Below are positions 39,238 through 49,053 of a stretch of DNA of 64,000 nucleotides, one piece after another (position 1 is the first letter of the stretch; the number at the start of each line of letters is the position of its first letter). Position numbers and translations under genes: made by a program. The notes beneath the pieces are model-generated. The model saw only the letters and a list, made by a program, of their open reading frames with translations. It was not told the origin of the DNA and searched no databases. Source of the stretch: Bacteroidaceae bacterium (GTDB taxonomy: Bacteria; Bacteroidota; Bacteroidia; Bacteroidales; Bacteroidaceae); contig JAFTXN010000009.1 in NCBI GenBank assembly GCA_017461605.1, positions 88,349 through 152,348 of the forward strand, given 5' to 3'.

Positions 39238-39284
39238 ATTATACACTGCAATTCCTCCGGATGGGTTAAGATAAAAAACAACAG

Positions 39285-39313
39285 CGCCACCCTTTTGCAA
39301 GGATGGCGCTGTT
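39285..39313 (-). terminator. Terminator of the secreted-protein/micro-ORF operon
   Basis: Minus strand: AACAGCGCCA (39304-39313) pairs with TGGCGCTGTT (39290-39299) and is followed by GTTTTTTAT. Confidence 0.85.
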
Positions 39314-39333
39314 CGTATAAGAACGCAGAATAA

Positions 39334-39495
39334 TTATTTATTCTTGTCAGAGTAGTTATCCCAAAGGCTGCGACGTTTTTGGGATCCCAAGAATTCATCA
39401 TCATCAGGATTCTCAGTACTAGAAACCGATTCCATCAAATCATATTCCTCATAAAGGTCCACAACGTCCATCTGAGGAGACTGGTAATTCTTCAT
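39334..39495 (-). CDS. Micro-ORF, 53 residues, MKxY..PQ type
   Basis: Starts 12 nt after the stop of the 1670-residue secreted protein and ends 20 nt before the terminator stem, so it sits in the same transcript. The N-terminus is MKNYQSPQMDVVDLYEEYDL, the middle is acidic (TENPDDDEF) and the C-terminal part is basic-aromatic (QKRRSLWDNYSDKNK). A second micro-ORF at 61562-61717 has the same order: MK-N-Y-PQ start, hydrophobic middle, Asp-rich patch, then KRSLIW. No known domain. Whether it is translated is unproven, but two unrelated loci with the same plan and position argue for a real gene. Confidence 0.65.
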   Translation of the reverse strand: MKNYQSPQMDVVDLYEEYDLMESVSSTENPDDDEFLGSQKRRSLWDNYSDKNK

Positions 39496-39507
39496 AACTA
39501 TATAGGG

Positions 39508-42500
39508 TTATTTAATATATACTTTCTTACCATTCACGATGTAGAAGCCCTTGGCCGGAGTCTGTACACGACGGCCTTGCATATCGTATATCTCGGCAGG
39601 ACGATTAGACTCTTGCTTCAGGTGTTCGATGTCTGTAGTGCTACCTTCACCAATCACACGGATACGCATTGAGCTCAAGGCTTCTTCACTCACATCGACT
39701 GAAGATCCATCATTGTTGGTCATCTTAAGATGGAAGCGGAACGGGCTTAAAACAGCATTCCGGATGGGTATCCAACGTCCCTTATTACTTATACCATAAT
39801 GACCATACAACTCACCGCTTTCGACCTTGTGATAGAGTCCTTTGACTTCATAAGTCATGAATACAGAAGAACATACTACTGACTTTTCTTCTGACTTACA
39901 AAGTGTTGCATCCTCCAAAGTTAACACCATATCCAAAGCTGCAGTACTCTTCGGACGGATAAAATAGGGATAGTTGGCTTTGAGCGTTCCTTTGTTGAAC
40001 TTGAATACTTCCATGTCCCAATCGTCAGGTGTTCCATCCTCGTCATTATCATAAGAACGAACATCATAAATATAGAACACATCATAATTGTCTGACAACG
40101 AATCCACAGGGATTTCGAAAGGCACATACAACGCATTGTATGACTCAGAGGACAGCGTGCGCTTGTAGGTCAGCTTGCCTATAGTCATCTCTTGCTCGTT
40201 CACGAACTCAGTCAATTCGCCATCGACGATAACGAGTTCGTCTACGTTGCCGGTCCATTCAATGCCATAGTATCCATTAGCATCTGCTTCTGTTTCAAAT
40301 TCATATCCTGCCACAAGGAGGTCGGTATTTGTTCCGCTTACTGCTGCTTCAGAGAAGCTACCACCTGAGATTGTGCCGGCGAGTTTGGACGCATCAGAGC
40401 AACCTATCTTCGTGGTAAATGTACCACCTGAAATGGAAGCGCCAGACACGGTGTTGTTCTCGCCTGTATTTGTCATAAAGATTGATGAAGCATCTTTACC
40501 ATTCGGGGCAAATGTACCACCAGTAACGGCAAGAGTAGCATCTCCCTGATTGGGCTGCAACCAAACCTGACCGTCGAGTTCACCTCCATTAATAGTAAGC
40601 GAACCGGCATTGATACGCACTGAACGGTAGTTTGGTGTACTGATTATACCACCATTGATTGTTGTAGAACCAGCGCCTTGCTGAATAGCACAAATCATAT
40701 GAGTAGCAAATGCCTGCTCACCGAGGTGCTCGATTGTACCATTTTCAACAACGAGTGTTCCACGGTTGTTGATGGTGTAGGATCCCCATCCAAAGCTTGA
40801 GTCTCCTGCACTTGTATCCTTAAAGGAGATTTTACCGTCACCTGTGATAGTGAGAGAACCATTGTTCTGAATCATCTGATAAGAAGCTGTGCATTCTTTC
40901 TCTTGGCTGATAGTCATACCATTGAGATTGAGCGTAATTTCATCATCAGCAGCAACAGTAACACCCTCGGTGAGAGTAATATCTCTCAGCACAGTGATGG
41001 TTTCACCAGCCTGTGCTGCATCGATGGCTGCTTGCAATGTCTTGTACTCAACTTCTCCAATCTTAGCGACAGGAGCAGCGAAGTCGCTGGCTGTGTAATC
41101 GTATGAAACAACCTGATATATATTTGTGCCATTCTGTAAGGCTTCGTATGCATCATCAGAGTTTTCAACTACATCCAATTCCAAAGTAACCTTCAGGTTA
41201 GGGTTGGCATTCACAATCTCGGGAGTGAGATAGAGTGCACAAAGGAATTCCTTGACATAGTCGCAAATGCCCTCGTAAGTCTGAGCTCCATTCACCAAAG
41301 AAAGCATAATCGGGAAGCGATCACCATTCTTAATCTCCCTGCCATCTACAGGCACTTTTATCCAGCCAAAGCTACCATAGTTACCTGCCAAATAGCAGCC
41401 GTTTGCAGTAAAACCACCATTCTCAAAGCCATCGAACGAAACCACGAAATCACCATACCATTTACCGAAAGGTGTGCTTGCAGCCTGCTCCTTCGTATGA
41501 TTTGCTGTAAACTGCATTACGAAAGGCAAGTTCAGGTCTTCAGTAGTGTCACCATTGGGGTATACAGAATAGTCACCGGCAGCCACAACTCTTTCACCCA
41601 AATTGGCAACTGTAGCACTGGGAGCAACACCTATTACATACAATCCATCCAGGTTTTGCAATGCTGTATAGCCTTCGGGAAGAGTGGGTGCTACAGAATT
41701 AGTGCCATCTGCAGAGTATTTTACACCTTGTGCATTTTCGCTCACTGTAGCAGAAGCTGTTGGATGGATAAGCAATGCGCCATCGATGTAAGTATTTACT
41801 GATACAGACGCATCGGCATAATGCTTCATGGCAAACACAGAATAATAACCATTCGTACCCATCACAAACTTGCCGGAGTTGACTGTCACATTGCCACCCC
41901 AAGCCATCACACCATAGGTATCATCGACTTGAAGTGTAGCACCATCAAGGGTCAGATTGCCACCGTCTACGCGAACCAATCCGCCATTGTTGACGATTTC
42001 ATTACCATTGGTGGCAGTATTTGTATTACGAGCAATGCTTATGGTTCCGCCTTTCAGCGTCACGTTGCCAGCACCCAACACATAGAATGCCGGGCCACCA
42101 TTGCCATACCAAGAACTATTCGGATCTGTGACCCCACAAGCACCTGCAATCCACTGACCGGTCTTCGCATCAGAGTTGTCCTCCAACACGAATGTTCCGC
42201 GGAAGCAAGCTTCTAATGGGTTTCCAGTAGGAGATTCTTGCAAAACAGTATAACCATTGAGATTCCATGTGATGCTATATTCAGGATCCACACAGATGGT
42301 TGAAGATGTTCCTTGCGAGTACTTACGCAGGACAACATCCTTATCTTGCGTCACATTCTCGTAAGGATAGATACGTGCTGGACGCAAAGCTGCAGGTTCG
42401 TAAGCAATTGCCTCATCCAAAGTTGGGAATACACGGAAGTTTTCTCCTTCAACCGCGACATAGTTGCTATAGTCATCATATACTTCCCAACCGAAACCGC

Positions 42501-44520
42501 TCACAAACTTGATGTTGTTTGAAGCAACGGCACCATCTGCAGAAACCACATTACGTACACGTTCCCTAGATGTAGAAACAAACACATGGCCATTGACATC
42601 CACATTCACAACGCCGGCACCTGCATAAACAGGAACTTCCGAGCAAGTTACATCCTTAAGCAGCATAATGGTTTCACCCGGCTGTGCGGCATCGATAGCT
42701 GCTTGCAACGTCTTGTACTCAACTTCTCCAATCTTAGCAACTCCGGCAGTGGTTACAGTCACTGTTCCGTTGATATTACCCGAACTGATGGTAGGCTCAG
42801 CATCCACGGTTACGGTAGATGTATTGTCCACAGTTACGGTCTGTCCGTTGCGAACGTCAATGGTAGCCTCCTGACAGTTGGTCATCGTAACTGTAGAATT
42901 TTCGCTAATCGTTACAGCACCTTCCTGAGCCGTGATACCACGACCTACCATGTCTGTCATTGTGATGGTAGAGTTGGTGATAGCGAGCGGTGAGCGGTTG
43001 AAGCCATGCTCCATCTCTGCATCCACGCCATCTGCATCACCCGAGAACGCAATTGTTGAGTTTGCAATTGTAGTTGCAGCGTAGGTAACACCACGACGAA
43101 CATTGTGCGCTGTGAGCTTCAGACCGTCAATGTTCAAGGTTGCGCTAGAGGCATCAGCCTTGAAAACGCCACCGGCAGCAAATGTATCGTTAGCGAGGTT
43201 CCACTCACCACCATTGACATTGAGCACGCTGGATTTACCAATATAGAAGATACCATAAGCTGAGCTATAGCCATTGCCCACAACATCGACATCGTTGAGC
43301 GTAACTGTGGTTACAAGTGTTGTCTCATATTCATCCAAACAGAACGCAGCGTTACCATTCACAGTCAGACCGGTGATATCAATGGTTCCGTTCTTGATTG
43401 TGACGTTGGAAGCATCATTGAATTTGTTATCACCCGCACCAATGGTCAGGGTCTTTCCGTTCAAATCGATCTCGGAAGTAACTCCTGCAGTAACGATGGC
43501 TGCAGTGGTTGTGATATCGTTGGCAAGAATCACGCTCTTACCAGCTTCCACAGCTGCCTTAAGCTCAGCGAAAGTGGTTACGCTGACAATAGTCGCTTCC
43601 TGCAAACCTCCATCTGTCATGGTGTAGGTCTTTCCGGCATTGGTAATCGTTGAACCCACTGTCACATGAGTGGTCTCGGTAAGATTTTCAAAGGCTCCGC
43701 CATTAATGGTAGTACCTGTGGTACCCCAAACATCACCACCTGAGCTATTGGAGAAGTCACCTGCATTAATGATAGTTTTTCCATTTTCATCATATACACA
43801 GCAACCACCTGAGGGACCATCATTATCGGCTACAAAAGTTCCTCCATTAACGGTTAATGTTCCATCACCAGTGCTATAAAGCACATTGTCGGTCATTCCG
43901 GCTGTACCTGTGCAAACAAATTTGCCACCTTCAAGAACAACAACTGCGCCAAAGGTAGCGACTGCACCATGGTTACCACCGACCCAGCCACCATTAATTG
44001 TAACTGTACCAGCTTTGGCGTTAATAGCAAAATTCGTTGTACCCGTAGCTTTCTGCTCTACATGACCACCATTAATTACTATATCACCTCCATACTGAAA
44101 AAGAGCAGAACCGCCATTTGCATCAATGCCATAAACTGCACCGCCCTCAATCGTGAGCCTTGAACCGTCTTGAACATAGATGCCACGGCCCGTAATAGAA
44201 CCATTCTCCTGAGAATCTTCAATGGTCAAATTTCCATAAACATCCAAAGGATAGATGTGCTTAGAGTCACTACCACTCTGATAACCGGAAGTGATGGCAT
44301 GACCATTCAGATCCAACTTAGCAGTTACTCCTGCTGGAATTTGAATCATAGTGCTTACAGCAATGTCAGCATTAAGCGTAACATCTCCGCCAGCAGTCAA
44401 CGCTTCTGCTAACTCGGCTTCGTTGGTAACCAATGTTCCGGAGGTCACCAATGCATAACCAGTCAGCGCAAAACTTGACAACACCGCCACAAGGGCGAGA
44501 ATGCATTGTTTTAGTTTCAT
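39508..44520 (-). CDS. Giant secreted beta-helix-like surface protein with sorting-type C-terminus
   Basis: 1670 residues with a signal peptide (MKLKQCILALVAVLSSFALT). Most of the chain consists of short beta strands with runs such as GTVTINGGWVGG, DIVINGGHV and GNVTVNSGKF, a pattern of right-handed parallel beta-helix or adhesin repeats. A block AKIGEVEYKTLQAAIDAAQ occurs twice, near residues 595 and 1153. The last 35 residues (EIYDMQGRRVQTPAKGFYIV, ending NGKKVYIK) resemble a type IX secretion C-terminal signal and match the end of the protein at 61721. Predicted to be exported and held on the surface; adhesion is inferred. The promoter is next to an 11-G tract, which could vary expression. 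Confidence 0.85.
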   Translation of the reverse strand: MKLKQCILALVAVLSSFALTGYALVTSGTLVTNEAELAEALTAGGDVTLNADIAVSTMIQIPAGVTAKLDLNGHAITSGYQSGSDSKHIYPLDVYGNLTIEDSQENGSITGRGIYVQDGSRLTIEGGAVYGIDANGGSALFQYGGDIVINGGHVEQKATGTTNFAINAKAGTVTINGGWVGGNHGAVATFGAVVVLEGGKFVCTGTAGMTDNVLYSTGDGTLTVNGGTFVADNDGPSGGCCVYDENGKTIINAGDFSNSSGGDVWGTTGTTINGGAFENLTETTHVTVGSTITNAGKTYTMTDGGLQEATIVSVTTFAELKAAVEAGKSVILANDITTTAAIVTAGVTSEIDLNGKTLTIGAGDNKFNDASNVTIKNGTIDITGLTVNGNAAFCLDEYETTLVTTVTLNDVDVVGNGYSSAYGIFYIGKSSVLNVNGGEWNLANDTFAAGGVFKADASSATLNIDGLKLTAHNVRRGVTYAATTIANSTIAFSGDADGVDAEMEHGFNRSPLAITNSTITMTDMVGRGITAQEGAVTISENSTVTMTNCQEATIDVRNGQTVTVDNTSTVTVDAEPTISSGNINGTVTVTTAGVAKIGEVEYKTLQAAIDAAQPGETIMLLKDVTCSEVPVYAGAGVVNVDVNGHVFVSTSRERVRNVVSADGAVASNNIKFVSGFGWEVYDDYSNYVAVEGENFRVFPTLDEAIAYEPAALRPARIYPYENVTQDKDVVLRKYSQGTSSTICVDPEYSITWNLNGYTVLQESPTGNPLEACFRGTFVLEDNSDAKTGQWIAGACGVTDPNSSWYGNGGPAFYVLGAGNVTLKGGTISIARNTNTATNGNEIVNNGGLVRVDGGNLTLDGATLQVDDTYGVMAWGGNVTVNSGKFVMGTNGYYSVFAMKHYADASVSVNTYIDGALLIHPTASATVSENAQGVKYSADGTNSVAPTLPEGYTALQNLDGLYVIGVAPSATVANLGERVVAAGDYSVYPNGDTTEDLNLPFVMQFTANHTKEQAASTPFGKWYGDFVVSFDGFENGGFTANGCYLAGNYGSFGWIKVPVDGREIKNGDRFPIMLSLVNGAQTYEGICDYVKEFLCALYLTPEIVNANPNLKVTLELDVVENSDDAYEALQNGTNIYQVVSYDYTASDFAAPVAKIGEVEYKTLQAAIDAAQAGETITVLRDITLTEGVTVAADDEITLNLNGMTISQEKECTASYQMIQNNGSLTITGDGKISFKDTSAGDSSFGWGSYTINNRGTLVVENGTIEHLGEQAFATHMICAIQQGAGSTTINGGIISTPNYRSVRINAGSLTINGGELDGQVWLQPNQGDATLAVTGGTFAPNGKDASSIFMTNTGENNTVSGASISGGTFTTKIGCSDASKLAGTISGGSFSEAAVSGTNTDLLVAGYEFETEADANGYYGIEWTGNVDELVIVDGELTEFVNEQEMTIGKLTYKRTLSSESYNALYVPFEIPVDSLSDNYDVFYIYDVRSYDNDEDGTPDDWDMEVFKFNKGTLKANYPYFIRPKSTAALDMVLTLEDATLCKSEEKSVVCSSVFMTYEVKGLYHKVESGELYGHYGISNKGRWIPIRNAVLSPFRFHLKMTNNDGSSVDVSEEALSSMRIRVIGEGSTTDIEHLKQESNRPAEIYDMQGRRVQTPAKGFYIVNGKKVYIK
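40985..42740 (-). repeat. Internal domain duplication in the beta-helix-like protein
   Basis: Segments of about 80 bp at 40985-41064 and 42664-42740 are nearly the same and encode KIGEVEYKTLQAAIDAAQ followed by GETI. Each opens a new block of beta-strand repeats, so the protein probably has two or more copies of one folding unit. Confidence 0.8.
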
Positions 44521-44578
44521 AATAGCTAAATGAATTAATGATTTAGAATGTTTAAAATATTGTTTTTTCTTCTACACC

Positions 44579-44616
44579 AAAGCCCGGCTGCCACAAGAGG
44601 AATGGCTGCCGAGCTT
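44579..44616 (-). other. Hairpin in the 5' leader of the beta-helix-like protein gene
   Basis: A stem of about 14 bp with one mismatch and a 9-nt loop, about 60 nt upstream of the start codon. On the plus strand it ends in TTTTTC and looks like a terminator, though no plus-strand gene precedes it. On the minus strand it would be part of the mRNA leader. Nothing else was recognised in 44521-44697. Confidence 0.5.
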
Positions 44617-44697
44617 TTTCTTCACGTCATACGAAACATTGACGTCTTTGATGGTTTGTTTCATGCTCCACATAAGAGGTCTGAGGGTTTTGCAATG

Positions 44698-44742
44698 CAA
44701 AGGTAATACATTATACTTAACATCTATTATACCCCCCCCCCC
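44698..44742 (-). promoter_or_regulatory. Promoter of the beta-helix-like protein with an 11-G homopolymer
   Basis: Minus-strand -7 box TACCTTTG (44698-44705). No TTTG at the expected -33 position; instead a run of 11 G (44732-44742 on the minus strand) lies just upstream of that point. Homopolymers of this length change by slippage, and one next to a promoter with a poor -33 could vary its strength. 44743-44895 has no supported gene. Confidence 0.6.
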
Positions 44743-44895
44743 GTATTTAACATTCATTTAGCTTTATTTACCTTACACTGGCAACTATAGGTGTCACTTC
44801 GGACCTCTCTGCTGCTTTTCCACTTCACACTTCGCCATGATGGCCGGGAACACCATGACTTGACCCGAAAGGATATGAGACAATGCATTGGTATA

Positions 44896-44933
44896 CAAAA
44901 AAAGTCCCCACACCAGACGGGTGTGAGGACTTT
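44896..44933 (-). terminator. Terminator of the ribosomal protein/rpoA cluster
   Basis: Minus strand: AAAGTCCTCACACC (44920-44933) pairs with GGTGTGGGGACTTT (44901-44914) with a 5-nt loop and a T-run, 22 nt after the rplQ stop. Confidence 0.9.
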
Positions 44934-44954
44934 GTATAAACAACGAGACTATGA

Positions 44955-45446
44955 TTACTCGGCCTTGGTTGCCTCTTCTGCGGGAGTTTCTGCCACGGGT
45001 GCAGTTTCTTCAACAGGAGCTGCTTCAGCAGCAGCCTTCTTAGAGCGACGTGTGCGAGTAGCCTTCTTCTTGGTCTTAGCCATGTTTTCGTTGTAGTCTA
45101 CCAACTCAATGAAGCACATGGGAGCAGCATCACTGGCACGGAAGCCGGTCTTGATGATGCGAGTGTAACCACCGGGACGATCGGCAACCTTAGCTGCAAC
45201 ATCCTTGAACAACTCGGTCACAGCGTGCTTGTCCTGCAGATAGCTGAACACTACGCGACGAGAGTTAGTGGTGTCGTTCTTACTCTTAGTGATGAGCGGC
45301 TCAACGTACTTCTTCAAAGCTTTGGCCTTGGCTACAGTCGTAGTGATTCTTTTGTGCTTAATCAAGGAGCAAGCCATGTTAGAAAGCATAGCTGCGCGGT
45401 GAGAAGCAGTACGACTGAGGTGATTGAATTTCTTATTATGTCTCAT
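44955..45446 (-). CDS. rplQ: 50S ribosomal protein L17
   Basis: 163 residues. The first 115 residues are canonical L17 ([20 protein letters not shown], then [20 protein letters not shown]), a protein near the exit tunnel of the large subunit. The last 40 residues are a Lys/Arg patch followed by an Ala/Glu-rich tail ([20 protein letters not shown]) absent in short L17s but seen in many Bacteroidota. Last gene of the cluster, 6 nt after rpoA. Confidence 0.97.
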   Translation of the reverse strand: MRHNKKFNHLSRTASHRAAMLSNMACSLIKHKRITTTVAKAKALKKYVEPLITKSKNDTTNSRRVVFSYLQDKHAVTELFKDVAAKVADRPGGYTRIIKTGFRASDAAPMCFIELVDYNENMAKTKKKATRTRRSKKAAAEAAPVEETAPVAETPAEEATKAE

Positions 45447-45452
45447 TTTTCT

Positions 45453-46445
45453 TTATTCTTTATCTAATTTATACTTTGAGATATCGGTTCCAAACGAAAG
45501 ATTCAGACCCTCGAGCAAATCATCAAGCTCGGTGAGCGATTTCTTACCGAAGTTGCGGAACTTAAGCAGGTCGTTCTTGTTGAACTGAACCAAATCTCCA
45601 AGCGTCTCGACATCGGCCGCCTTCAAGCAGTTTAGAGCACGAACCGAGAGGTTCATCTCTACCAACTTGGTGCGGAGCAACTGACGCATGTGGAGCACTT
45701 CCTCATCAAACTCTTCGTTCTCGATGTTGGCTGTGTCGTCCATCGTAATCTTTTCGTCAGAGAAAAGTGCGAAGTGATGAATAAGGATTTTGGCTGCCTC
45801 CTTCAATGCTTCCTTCGGGTGAATGGAACCGTCCGTAGTGATCTCCAACACAAGCTTGTCGTAGTCGGTCTTCTGCTCAACGCGGAAAGGCTCTACGGCA
45901 TACTTCACATTACGGATGGGGGTGTAAATAGAATCGATAGGAATTGTATTGACATCTTCGCAGAAGTCGCGGTTTTCATCAGCAGGTACGTAACCACGTC
46001 CCTTATTGATGGACAGCTCAATCTGCATTGTTGTCTTTGAATCTAAATGACAAATCACTAATTCAGGATTTAACACTTCAAATCCAGTGAGATATTTGTT
46101 GATATCACCGGCCTTGAACTCTGTTGAGTTGGAGATGGTGATGGCAACTTTCTCTGTCTCGAATTCTTCTACTAACTGTCTGAAGCGAACTTGCTTCAGG
46201 TTGAGGATAATGTTGGTAACGTCTTCCCGAACTCCGGGTACAGAAGCGAACTCGTGCTCTACACCGTCAATCTTGATGGTGTTGATGGCGAAACCTTCCA
46301 ACGAGGAAAGCAGGATGCGACGCAAAGCATTACCTATGGTAGTGCCGAAGCCCGGCTCCAAAGGACGGAATTCAAACTTTCCGAACTTGGAGTCGCTCTC
46401 CAACATTATCACCTTATCAGGTTTTTGAAATGCTAATATCGCCAT
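45453..46445 (-). CDS. rpoA: RNA polymerase alpha subunit
   Basis: 330 residues. N-terminal dimerisation and assembly domain with [20 protein letters not shown]; the C-terminal domain contacting DNA and activators has [19 protein letters not shown], typical of the alpha CTD helix-hairpin-helix. Length normal for Bacteroidota. 10 nt after rpsD, so transcribed with the S4/S11/S13 group. Confidence 0.98.
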   Translation of the reverse strand: MAILAFQKPDKVIMLESDSKFGKFEFRPLEPGFGTTIGNALRRILLSSLEGFAINTIKIDGVEHEFASVPGVREDVTNIILNLKQVRFRQLVEEFETEKVAITISNSTEFKAGDINKYLTGFEVLNPELVICHLDSKTTMQIELSINKGRGYVPADENRDFCEDVNTIPIDSIYTPIRNVKYAVEPFRVEQKTDYDKLVLEITTDGSIHPKEALKEAAKILIHHFALFSDEKITMDDTANIENEEFDEEVLHMRQLLRTKLVEMNLSVRALNCLKAADVETLGDLVQFNKNDLLKFRNFGKKSLTELDDLLEGLNLSFGTDISKYKLDKE

Positions 46446-46455
46446 GAATTATTTA

Positions 46456-47061
46456 TTATTTAGAGTACAACTCGACAATCAATTGTTCTTTAATGTTCTC
46501 AGGAATGTCTGCACGCTCGGGCTTGTGCAACAGCTTACCTGACTTAGTGGCTTCGTCCCACTCAATCCAAGGATACTTGCTGTGATTGAAACCTGCAAGA
46601 GCATCTGCAATTACTTCCAAAGACTTAGAACGCTCGCGAACGCTGACAATCTGGCCGGGCTTCACGCTGAAAGAAGCGATGTTTACCACCTTACCGTCAA
46701 CACAGATGTGCTTGTGGTTAACCAACTGACGAGCAGCTGCACGAGTGGGAGCAATGCCTAAACGATAAACAACGTTGTCCAGACGGCACTCCAAATTCTG
46801 AAGCAGGATTTCACCTGTAATGCCGCTGGCAGAAGCTGCCTTCTCGAACATGTTGCGGAACTGCTTTTCGAGCACACCATAAGTGTACTTAGCCTTCTGC
46901 TTCTCTGCCAACATGACACCATACTCGGAAGTTTTGCGACGACGATTGTTGCCGTGCTGTCCGGGAGGATAGTTACGCTTCGAGAGAACTTTGTCTGCTC
47001 CAAAGATTGCCTCACCAAACTTGCGGGCGATGCGAGACTTAGGTCCAATATATCTTGCCAT
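46456..47061 (-). CDS. rpsD: 30S ribosomal protein S4
   Basis: 201 residues. Starts [20 protein letters not shown]; the S4 RNA-binding domain has [20 protein letters not shown] and [15 protein letters not shown] primary 16S rRNA-binding protein that in many bacteria also represses its own operon. It lacks the four-Cys zinc motif seen in some S4 forms. Confidence 0.98.
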   Translation of the reverse strand: MARYIGPKSRIARKFGEAIFGADKVLSKRNYPPGQHGNNRRRKTSEYGVMLAEKQKAKYTYGVLEKQFRNMFEKAASASGITGEILLQNLECRLDNVVYRLGIAPTRAAARQLVNHKHICVDGKVVNIASFSVKPGQIVSVRERSKSLEVIADALAGFNHSKYPWIEWDEATKSGKLLHKPERADIPENIKEQLIVELYSK

Positions 47062-47091
47062 AATTTTGCTTTTTATCTTTTCAACAATACA

Positions 47092-47481
47092 TTATACTCT
47101 TCTTCTCTTCGGAGGACGGCAGCCGTTGTGAGGCAGCGGAGTTACGTCAATGATTTCTGTTACCTCGATACCAGAGCCATGCACGGCACGGATAGCAGAT
47201 TCACGACCATTTCCGGGACCCTTAACATAAGCCTTTACCTTGCGAAGACCAAGATCAAAAGCTACCTTGGCACAATCCTGAGCTGCCATCTGAGCAGCAT
47301 AAGGAGTGTTCTTCTTAGAACCACGGAAGCCCATCTTACCGGCAGAAGACCAAGAGATAACCTGACCTTCACCATTGGCCAAAGACACAATGATATTATT
47401 GAAAGAACTGTGAACATGCAACTGTCCGACAGCATCAATCTTTACATTTCTCTTCTTAGTTGAGACTGATTTCTTTGCCAT
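47092..47481 (-). CDS. rpsK: 30S ribosomal protein S11
   Basis: 129 residues; motifs [20 protein letters not shown], then [18 protein letters not shown] and the C-terminal [12 protein letters not shown]. Part of the small-subunit platform next to S6 and S18. 9 nt after rpsM. Confidence 0.98.
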   Translation of the reverse strand: MAKKSVSTKKRNVKIDAVGQLHVHSSFNNIIVSLANGEGQVISWSSAGKMGFRGSKKNTPYAAQMAAQDCAKVAFDLGLRKVKAYVKGPGNGRESAIRAVHGSGIEVTEIIDVTPLPHNGCRPPKRRRV

Positions 47482-47490
47482 ATCTATTTA

Positions 47491-47871
47491 TTATTTAGTC
47501 GCTTTTTTCTTGTTTGCAACAGTCTTCTTCTTACCCTTGCGAGTGCGGGCATTGTTCTTAGTGCTCTGGCCACGTACGGGCAAACCGATACGATGGCGAA
47601 CACCACGATAGCAACCGATGTCCATCAGGCGCTTGATGTTAAGCTGAATCTCTGTACGAAGGTCACCTTCGACCTTATACTCAGCACCAATCACCTCACG
47701 GATCTTGGCAGCCTGGTCGTCTGTCCAGTCCTTAACTTTGATATCCTTATCAATGCCGGCCTTATCAAGGATTTTAGCCGAACTACTGCGACCTATACCA
47801 TAGATATAAGTCAAAGCGATCTCGCCTCGCTTGTTCTGAGGCAAATCTACACCAACAATTCTTATTGCCAT
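47491..47871 (-). CDS. rpsM: 30S ribosomal protein S13
   Basis: 126 residues; starts [20 protein letters not shown], with the C-terminal RGLP-like region as [20 protein letters not shown]. Located in the head of the small subunit, contacting tRNA and the large subunit. Confidence 0.98.
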   Translation of the reverse strand: MAIRIVGVDLPQNKRGEIALTYIYGIGRSSSAKILDKAGIDKDIKVKDWTDDQAAKIREVIGAEYKVEGDLRTEIQLNIKRLMDIGCYRGVRHRIGLPVRGQSTKNNARTRKGKKKTVANKKKATK

Positions 47872-47898
47872 ATGCTTATTGTGTTTTGCTTATCTTGA

Positions 47899-48015
47899 TT
47901 AACCCTGACGCAATTTGTACTTGGGATTCTTCTTGTTGATTAAGTACAAGCGACCCTTACGGCGTACGATCTTGCAGTCTGCAGTGCGTTTCTTCAAAGA
48001 TGCTCTTGTTTTCAT
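47899..48015 (-). CDS. rpmJ: 50S ribosomal protein L36
   Basis: 38-residue gene between infA and rpsM, its usual place. Starts [20 protein letters not shown] and ends [11 protein letters not shown]. Only one Cys of the zinc motif remains, so it is the zinc-free form usual in Bacteroidota. Confidence 0.95.
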   Translation of the reverse strand: MKTRASLKKRTADCKIVRRKGRLYLINKKNPKYKLRQG

Positions 48016-48028
48016 ATTATCTTTATTT

Positions 48029-48247
48029 TTATTTGTATCGGAATACGATTCTGCCTTTGGAGAGGTCGTAAGGACTCATTTCTACCTTCACCTTATCTCC
48101 AGGCAATATCTTGATGTAATGCATTCGCATTTTTCCCGAGATGTGAGCTGTGATTTCATGCCCATTCTCCAATTCTACACGGAACATTGCATTGCTCAAT
48201 GCTTCAACAATGGTTCCATCTTGCTCTATAGCCGTTTGCTTTGCCAT
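48029..48247 (-). CDS. infA: Translation initiation factor IF-1
   Basis: 72 residues, one S1-like OB fold: [20 protein letters not shown], then [20 protein letters not shown] and [18 protein letters not shown]. It binds the ribosomal A site during initiation. It starts one base after the map stop codon. Confidence 0.98.
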   Translation of the reverse strand: MAKQTAIEQDGTIVEALSNAMFRVELENGHEITAHISGKMRMHYIKILPGDKVKVEMSPYDLSKGRIVFRYK

Positions 48248-48248
48248 A

Positions 48249-49043
48249 TTAATATAAATGTCCTTCTATTTGTTCAATCTGTTCAAAGGTTGAGAGGATA
48301 TCTGCCTTACCATTATGAATGGCTATCGTGTGCTCAAAGTGAGCGGCACACTGCCCGTCACAAGTCTCTACAGTCCATCGGTCGTCCAACATTCTGAGTT
48401 TTGGACTTCCTTGAGTAATCATCGGTTCGATAGCGACGCAAAGTCCATTTCGGAGTTGTTTGCCTGTTCCCCTTGTACCATAATTGGGCACTTGAGGATC
48501 TTCGTGCATTTCCTTACCGATGCCATGGCCAACAAACTCTCGTACCACCCCATATCCTTGCGATTCGCAGTAGTGCTGCACCGCATATCCGATATCGCCT
48601 ATGCGACGGCCGGGGAGTGCTTGTTCAATGGCCTTATAGAGAGACTCTTTAGTGGTCTTCAGCAACTTCTTGGTTTCTTCGTTAACCTCTCCCACACAGA
48701 AAGTGTAACAAGAGTCGCCACAAAAACCATCAATCTGGGTTCCACAATCAACCGACACAATGTCGCCATCTTGCAGAATAGTATCATCGGGAATTCCGTG
48801 AACCACGACCTGATTGACCGAAGTACATATTGAGGCAGGAAAGGGAGAACCATAGGGATTAGGATATCCCTTAAAGGTAGGGATTGCCCCATGGTCTCTG
48901 ATGAACTGCTCTGCCAAGTTATCCAATTCTTTGGTCGTTACACCGGGACGAATTACCTTGGCGATTTCTGCTAAGGTCGAACTCACTAACAAGTTGGCCT
49001 TTCTCAGCAGTTCAATCTCTTCCTCTGTCTTCAGATATAACAT
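48249..49043 (-). CDS. map: Methionine aminopeptidase
   Basis: 264 residues, type I enzyme that removes the initiator Met from new proteins. Metal ligands are in [20 protein letters not shown] (two Asp), HGIG and then two Glu in IEPMI and HFEHTIAI. The frequent position between secY and infA is kept. Confidence 0.98.
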   Translation of the reverse strand: MLYLKTEEEIELLRKANLLVSSTLAEIAKVIRPGVTTKELDNLAEQFIRDHGAIPTFKGYPNPYGSPFPASICTSVNQVVVHGIPDDTILQDGDIVSVDCGTQIDGFCGDSCYTFCVGEVNEETKKLLKTTKESLYKAIEQALPGRRIGDIGYAVQHYCESQGYGVVREFVGHGIGKEMHEDPQVPNYGTRGTGKQLRNGLCVAIEPMITQGSPKLRMLDDRWTVETCDGQCAAHFEHTIAIHNGKADILSTFEQIEQIEGHLY

Positions 49044-49053
49044 CTATTTCTCA

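Noticed and set aside
39061-39333. Small frames such as 39123-39404
   Set aside because: Cross the inverted-repeat element and the terminator; no coding features.
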